Origin: Pseudomonadota bacterium
GTDB lineage: Bacteria > Pseudomonadota > Gammaproteobacteria > Burkholderiales > Burkholderiaceae_B
DNA length: 11,785 nt
Assembly: GCA_021793875.1 (NCBI GenBank)
Contig: JAJYRX010000025.1
Location: 1 to 11,785 of the forward strand
Direction: 5' to 3'
Below are positions 8,062-11,785 of the stretch, one piece after another. Each line of letters begins with the position of its first letter. Position 1 is the first letter of the stretch. A program made the position numbers and the translations under genes. The notes below the pieces were generated by a model that was given only the letters and a program-made list of their open reading frames with translations, did not search any database and was not told where the DNA came from.

Positions 8062-8068
8062 TTAGTAC

Positions 8069-8692
8069 ATGCTAGCTGAAACTGGTAAAACGGAATACGA
8101 AGTGCACGATAATGAAATTGTAACCACCGAATCTGAACTGGCTGAGCGCCTAAGAAGCCTGCGCCGTAGACGTGGGTGGACACTAGATCAAACCAGCCGG
8201 GCTAGTGGCGTGGCTGCATCCACACTCTCCAAAATAGAAAATAGCCTTATGTCTCCCACCTACGACGTATTGCTACGTCTTGCTAGTGGCCTCGATGTTG
8301 ACGTCGCCGAACTATTTGCATCATCCCAAGATCACATGGGGTCAGGGCGCAGAGCTATAAGCCGAAGCGATCAGGGCAAACTTCACGACACACCACTGTA
8401 CGAGCACCGCATAGTATGCGCTCAGTTATCGCATAAAAAGATGATGCCATTTGTAACTCGCATAAAAAAACATGAAATAGATAACGATGAAGGATGGAGT
8501 CAACACGATGGTGAAGAGTTCGTATATGTCTTATCAGGCTCTATACAGCTACACACAGAATATTATGAGCCTGAGATTCTAGAAGCTGGTGACAGCTTCT
8601 ATATTGACAGCCGCATGAAACACAGAGTTATAAACCACGGAGCTGAAGATGCCAGAGTACTGTGGATAAGCACTAAGGTAGACGTAAGCTAA
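8069..8692 (+). CDS. XRE-family transcriptional regulator with C-terminal cupin domain
   Basis: DNA-binding regulator that senses a small molecule through a cupin; relatives control amino acid and polyamine catabolic genes. It is 207 residues. The XRE helix-turn-helix spans about 24-83 (LAERLRSLRRRRGWTLDQTS, then SGVAASTLSKIENSLMSPTY, where SGVAASTLSKIE covers the turn and recognition helix). The cupin_2 barrel spans about 128-200 with HDGEEFVYVLSGSIQL and DSFYIDSRMKHRVINHG; His146, Glu150 and His185 are likely metal or ligand contacts. No good Shine-Dalgarno precedes ATG 8069; with a 7-base gap from livF, translational coupling is likely. It sits between the importer and the reductase, so it is probably co-transcribed with what it controls. 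The tandem TTTC-N6-GAAA dyads upstream of the FAD gene are a candidate target (inference). Effector unknown. Confidence 0.92.
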   Translation: MLAETGKTEYEVHDNEIVTTESELAERLRSLRRRRGWTLDQTSRASGVAASTLSKIENSLMSPTYDVLLRLASGLDVDVAELFASSQDHMGSGRRAISRSDQGKLHDTPLYEHRIVCAQLSHKKMMPFVTRIKKHEIDNDEGWSQHDGEEFVYVLSGSIQLHTEYYEPEILEAGDSFYIDSRMKHRVINHGAEDARVLWISTKVDVS

Positions 8693-8715
8693 CTACTACA
8701 AACAAGAGGTAACCC

Positions 8716-9624
8716 ATGAGCAGTAACAATATCCCAGTATTTGATGCTGAAGAAACAGCCAGAAGACTAGACTTTGCAGCCATGGTGCGTGAAATAAAAA
8801 TGGCCAGCGTAGAACTTCAAGAGGGTCGTATAAAAGCTCCAGAACGACAAGCCGTGGAATTTCCTGAGGGTGGCCTAATGCTATCTATGCCTGCCACAGC
8901 CCAAGACATAGGAATTCATAAACTAGTAAACGTTGTTCCTAACAATAGTGAGTTGGGGCTTCCCGTAATTCATGGAGTGGTCAGCGCATTCGATGGCGCT
9001 ACCGGTAAAGAGTTATGCATATTACACGGCCAAACAGTAACCACTAGACGCACGGCTGCAGTCTCTATGGTCGGATTAGACCTGTTCCTGAACAATAGCC
9101 CACAACACGTAACAATAATTGGGTATGGTCAGCAGGCTATTGGTCATGTTCAAGCCGTAGCCAGCCTTTATCCTGGTATAAAAGTAACAGTTTGCGGTCG
9201 TAACCCTGATAAGGCCCAAGCTTTTATTCAGAAACAAAAACATTTAGACATTCAGCTAAGTACTAAAAGCTCTATACCTGATAGCAGCGATGTTGTAATT
9301 ACAGTAACTTCAAGCCATACACCTGTATATACACAACCTGCTAGAGCATCTCGTTTAGTAGTTGCTGTAGGGGCATTTCGTCCTAATATGGCCGAGATAT
9401 CTGCAAACACAATTGCTGAAAGTACCGTATACGTTGATGAGCCAGCCGGCGCACGTCAGGAAGCTGGGGACTTAATACAGGCGAATATTAATTGGAATAA
9501 TGTAAAAAGCATTGCAAATGCAGTACAGCATAAGGCTGATACCAACAAAGCTATTATGTATAAAACCGTAGGCTGTGCTGCTTGGGATCTAGCGGCTGCA
9601 AGGGCAGCTATGCGGACCCTTTAA
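8716..9624 (+). CDS. Ornithine cyclodeaminase/mu-crystallin-family imine reductase (probable pyrroline-/piperideine-2-carboxylate reductase)
   Basis: Likely reduces a cyclic ketimine acid, piperideine-2-carboxylate to L-pipecolate and/or pyrroline-2-carboxylate to L-proline, with NAD(P)H in the cytoplasm. It is 302 residues. The substrate region carries Lys69 (HKLVNVVP) and RRTAAVS (111-117). The Rossmann domain begins at VTIIGYGQQAIGH (132-144). Further marks of the reductase branch, rather than true ornithine cyclodeaminase, are VAVGAFRPNMAEI (216-228), GARQEAGDL (245-253) and YKTVGCAAWDLAAARAA (282-298). The start has an AGAGGT Shine-Dalgarno 6 bases upstream. It is last in the plus-strand series, 23 bases after the regulator gene, and its 3' end overlaps dnaQ (opposite strand) by 17 bases. 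With the ALDH7 and FAD genes it points to pipecolate metabolism. Alternatives are proline/hydroxyproline ketimine reduction, or, less likely, cyclodeaminase or alanine dehydrogenase activity. Confidence 0.87.
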   Translation: MSSNNIPVFDAEETARRLDFAAMVREIKMASVELQEGRIKAPERQAVEFPEGGLMLSMPATAQDIGIHKLVNVVPNNSELGLPVIHGVVSAFDGATGKELCILHGQTVTTRRTAAVSMVGLDLFLNNSPQHVTIIGYGQQAIGHVQAVASLYPGIKVTVCGRNPDKAQAFIQKQKHLDIQLSTKSSIPDSSDVVITVTSSHTPVYTQPARASRLVVAVGAFRPNMAEISANTIAESTVYVDEPAGARQEAGDLIQANINWNNVKSIANAVQHKADTNKAIMYKTVGCAAWDLAAARAAMRTL

Positions 9625-10279
9625 TCTCTTGCATATATGCATCGTGCTTTGCCTGTTCCTCGGGGGTAGCCCTAATAACAGGGAGCTTGGATACATCCAT
9701 ATCACCTAACTTAATACCCGTAGATTCTGTGCCCCTACTACTTGAATCCAGCATTAAAGCGTCTTGGCCACGTGTCATAGCTAGCCATACATCGGCCAAA
9801 AGCTCTGAGTCTAGCAGGGCTCCGTGCAACACTCTGTGTGCGTTAGATATTCCATATCGCTCGCATAAAGCGTCTAGTGAGTTACGACGTCCGGGATGCA
9901 GTTCACGGGCAAATGTAAGTGAATCAATAACAGACGCGCAGTAACTCTCAAACTCAGCCATGCCGGCAGCTTTGAGCTCGTAGTTCAAAAAGCCTAGGTC
10001 AAAGGGTGCATTGTGTATTATCACTTCCGCACCAGAAACAAACTCTGCAAGCTGATTGGCCACTTCCTCAAAAGGGGGGTAATCAGATAAAAACTCTGTA
10101 GTTAATCCATGTACTTGTAGAGCTTCCGGATCACTATCACGACCAGGGTTAACATATAAATGAAGGTGTTTACCTGTTAGCTGACGATTAATTATTTCTA
10201 CACCAGCTACCTCTACAAGCTTATGGCCTTGAGAAGGATCAAGGCCAGTAGTTTCAGTATCTAATACAACCTGACGCAT
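9608..10279 (-). CDS. dnaQ: DNA polymerase III epsilon subunit (3'-5' proofreading exonuclease)
   Basis: Proofreading subunit of the replicative polymerase; removes mismatched 3' nucleotides. It is 223 residues, against 243 in E. coli. The DEDDh exonuclease is complete: ExoI VVLDTETTGLD (Asp7, Glu9), ExoII IIHNAPFDLGFLNYE (Asp94), ExoIII LHGALLDSELLADVWLAMT (His152, Asp157). After the exonuclease domain, QDALML (172-177) sits where E. coli epsilon has its beta-clamp-binding QTSMAF and fits the QxxLxL-type clamp motif. A C-terminal tail of about 45 residues would contact the polymerase alpha subunit. AAGG upstream, about 10 bases before the ATG, lies inside the end of the pump gene, and only 2 bases separate the two genes, so it is probably co-transcribed with the pump. 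The usual rnhA neighbour of gammaproteobacteria is not next to it here. Confidence 0.95.
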   Translation of the reverse strand: MRQVVLDTETTGLDPSQGHKLVEVAGVEIINRQLTGKHLHLYVNPGRDSDPEALQVHGLTTEFLSDYPPFEEVANQLAEFVSGAEVIIHNAPFDLGFLNYELKAAGMAEFESYCASVIDSLTFARELHPGRRNSLDALCERYGISNAHRVLHGALLDSELLADVWLAMTRGQDALMLDSSSRGTESTGIKLGDMDVSKLPVIRATPEEQAKHDAYMQEIKGSA

Positions 10280-10281
10280 AT

Positions 10282-11785
10282 CTATGTTGCCTTCTTACGA
10301 GTTTTTCCAGCAATAAGTGTATAAGCTACTGGCACTACAAACAGTGTTAATACAGTTCCTAATGTAAGGCCTCCTACTAGAACCCAACCTATTTGTTGAC
10401 GCGACTCGGCGCCGGCCCCACTAGCGTAAGCTAGTGGCAACACCCCTAACACCATTGCACCAGTAGTCATCATTATTGGCCTTAAGCGCATTACACTAGC
10501 TTCTGTCACGGCCTCAAACAACTCTTTGCCCTGCTCACGCAATTGGTTAGAGAACTCCACTATAAGAATTCCGTGTTTGGTAATAAGACCTATAAGTGTA
10601 ATAAGACCTATTTGACTATAAATAGACAGAGTACCGCCAGAAAGCCATAAGGCTAACAAAGCACCAGTCATAGACAAAGGAACTGAAAGCATAATAACTA
10701 ATGGGTTGCGCCAACTTTCAAACTGGGCTGACAATACTAAATATATAAACGCCAACGCCATAAGAAATACCAAATATATACTGCCGGACGAATCCCTATA
10801 CTCTCGCGACTGACCATCTAAGTCTGTCTGTACCGTTGGAGGCAAAGTATCTAGGGCAACCTGGTTCATGTAATCCAGTACTTCACCAAGCCCATAACCA
10901 GGCGCAACAGATGCTTGTATTTTTACTGCTCTTAACCGGTTAAAGTGATTTAGAGACTGTGGCGATACGCTTTCGTGCACTGTAAGAAAATTCGACATCT
11001 GAACCATAGAACCATTCGCAGCACGAAGGTATATGTCTCTTATATCGTCGGGGGTTGCACGATCTGGCTTGTCAACCTGAACAATGACATCGTATTGCTC
11101 ACCGGTGTCTTGATAGCGTGTAACCTGACGTCCACCAAGCATGGTTTCAAGCGTCCTTCCCATGATATCTACATCTATCCCTACGTCGGCTAGTTTATCG
11201 CGATTAACTTCTACCCTGAGCTCGGGAGTATTAAGGCGCAAATCTGTGTCTACATTTATCAGCCCTGGATAATCTTTTAACTTTTCAAGAAAACCATTTA
11301 CTAAAGATGCGATTTCTGGGTAGGTAGCCTGACTCATAATTACAAACTCTACGGGCTTAGATGTAGCTCGCTGTCCCAGAGAGGGGGGGTTGGTAGGAAA
11401 TGCTCTTGCAGCCGGCAAATCAGAAAATAAAGGCTGCAATGACTCAGCGATTTCTTGCTGTGACCGTACTCGCTCATTCCATGGTTTAAGCCTTAATATG
11501 GCAAATGAATCTGTAACAGTAGGCCAGCCAATTACTGCTTGATAGCTAAGTGACTCGGGCACATCGGCATAAAACCCTTCTACTTTTTTAACTGTTTCAA
11601 GGGTGTAGTCAATTGTTGAACCTTCCGGGCCGCTTATAACCCCAAAAATAACGCCTCTATCTTCAACTGGAGCAAGCTCACTCTTCACCACAGAGAATAA
11701 AACACCGCTACAGGCAGCAACTACAACGCCAACAAAAACGACTATAAGGCGGTTACGTAATGCCCGTGCCAGACCATTGCGATAC
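10282..11785 (-). CDS. RND-family (HAE1-type) efflux transporter, C-terminal half; 5' part outside the window
   Basis: Inner-membrane proton-driven pump subunit that works with a periplasmic adaptor and outer-membrane channel to export drugs or other hydrophobic compounds. About 501 codons are visible. The frame stays open to the right edge, so the GTG at 11691 is internal. The visible part begins at the seventh transmembrane helix (RLIVVFVGVVVAACSGVLFS), followed by SELAPVEDRGVIF, the whole second periplasmic porter/docking region (about 11640-10800), and helices 8-12 starting at GSIYLVFLMALAFIYLVLSA. Family motifs include FESWRNPLVIMLSVPLSMTG, TLIGLITKHGILIVEFSNQ (with the Lys equivalent to AcrB Lys940 of the proton relay) and RLRPIMMTTGAMVLGVLPLA. 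It ends in a basic tail (AGKTRKKAT), 2 bases before dnaQ. The substrate cannot be told; the TM4 aspartates are outside the window. Confidence 0.95.
   Translation of the reverse strand, partial: YRNGLARALRNRLIVVFVGVVVAACSGVLFSVVKSELAPVEDRGVIFGVISGPEGSTIDYTLETVKKVEGFYADVPESLSYQAVIGWPTVTDSFAILRLKPWNERVRSQQEIAESLQPLFSDLPAARAFPTNPPSLGQRATSKPVEFVIMSQATYPEIASLVNGFLEKLKDYPGLINVDTDLRLNTPELRVEVNRDKLADVGIDVDIMGRTLETMLGGRQVTRYQDTGEQYDVIVQVDKPDRATPDDIRDIYLRAANGSMVQMSNFLTVHESVSPQSLNHFNRLRAVKIQASVAPGYGLGEVLDYMNQVALDTLPPTVQTDLDGQSREYRDSSGSIYLVFLMALAFIYLVLSAQFESWRNPLVIMLSVPLSMTGALLALWLSGGTLSIYSQIGLITLIGLITKHGILIVEFSNQLREQGKELFEAVTEASVMRLRPIMMTTGAMVLGVLPLAYASGAGAESRQQIGWVLVGGLTLGTVLTLFVVPVAYTLIAGKTRKKAT

Noticed and set aside
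8058..8065. CTAATTAG palindrome at the livF stop / regulator start junction
   Set aside because: It is short, AT-rich and has no second copy in the window; not enough for an operator call.
1641..9624. Horizontal transfer of the catabolic cluster as an island
   Set aside because: The same ATA/CTA/TTA-rich codon habit is seen in dnaQ and the pump gene, and there is no tRNA, integrase, transposase or flanking repeat in the window.
11689..11691. GTG as the start of the RND pump gene
   Set aside because: The frame continues open to the window edge and encodes the typical seventh transmembrane helix just upstream, so the gene is cut by the window and the GTG is internal.

Overview
The window looks like chromosomal DNA from a moderately AT-rich proteobacterium, most likely a gammaproteobacterium. 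This rests on a stand-alone DnaQ-type proofreading exonuclease, an HAE1-type RND pump, a LivJ/K-type binding protein close to the E. coli proteins, and an ALDH7-family dehydrogenase. ATA (Ile), CTA and TTA (Leu) codons are common in every gene, including dnaQ and the pump. No block therefore stands out as recently acquired. The taxonomic placement is inference. I see no tRNA, rRNA, CRISPR array, insertion sequence or phage gene.

Layout. Bases 1-1474 (minus) hold nearly all of an ALDH7/antiquitin-like aldehyde dehydrogenase, which runs off the left edge only a few codons short of its end. A 160-base divergent spacer follows, with two tandem TTTC-N6-GAAA dyads. From 1641 to 9624 (plus) lies one compact gene series: a FOXRED1/DadA-like FAD oxidoreductase, a complete five-gene branched-chain-amino-acid-type ABC importer (periplasmic binding protein, LivH, LivM, LivG, LivF), an XRE-cupin regulator, and an ornithine cyclodeaminase/mu-crystallin-family imine reductase. 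On the minus strand, the 3' half of an RND efflux pump gene (from 11785 down to 10282) is followed after 2 bases by dnaQ (10279-9608). The 3' end of dnaQ overlaps the 3' end of the reductase gene by 17 bases.

How the genes fit together (inference from families). The reductase, FAD oxidoreductase and ALDH7 match three consecutive steps of the pipecolate route of lysine breakdown: piperideine-2-carboxylate to L-pipecolate, to piperideine-6-carboxylate/aminoadipate semialdehyde, to 2-aminoadipate. The importer would bring in the amino or imino acid, and the XRE-cupin protein would control the cluster, possibly through the dyads in the divergent spacer.

The most striking anomaly is in the ALDH7-like protein. 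The position of the catalytic cysteine in the GQRC motif reads as arginine (GQRR, residue 287, codon CGC at 616-614). It differs from TGC by one base, while the rest of the frame and the other key motifs are intact. This is either a one-base sequence error, a recent inactivating mutation, or a real non-dehydrogenase member of the family. Apart from this, I see a conventional catabolic operon beside housekeeping and efflux genes, not a clear novel system.
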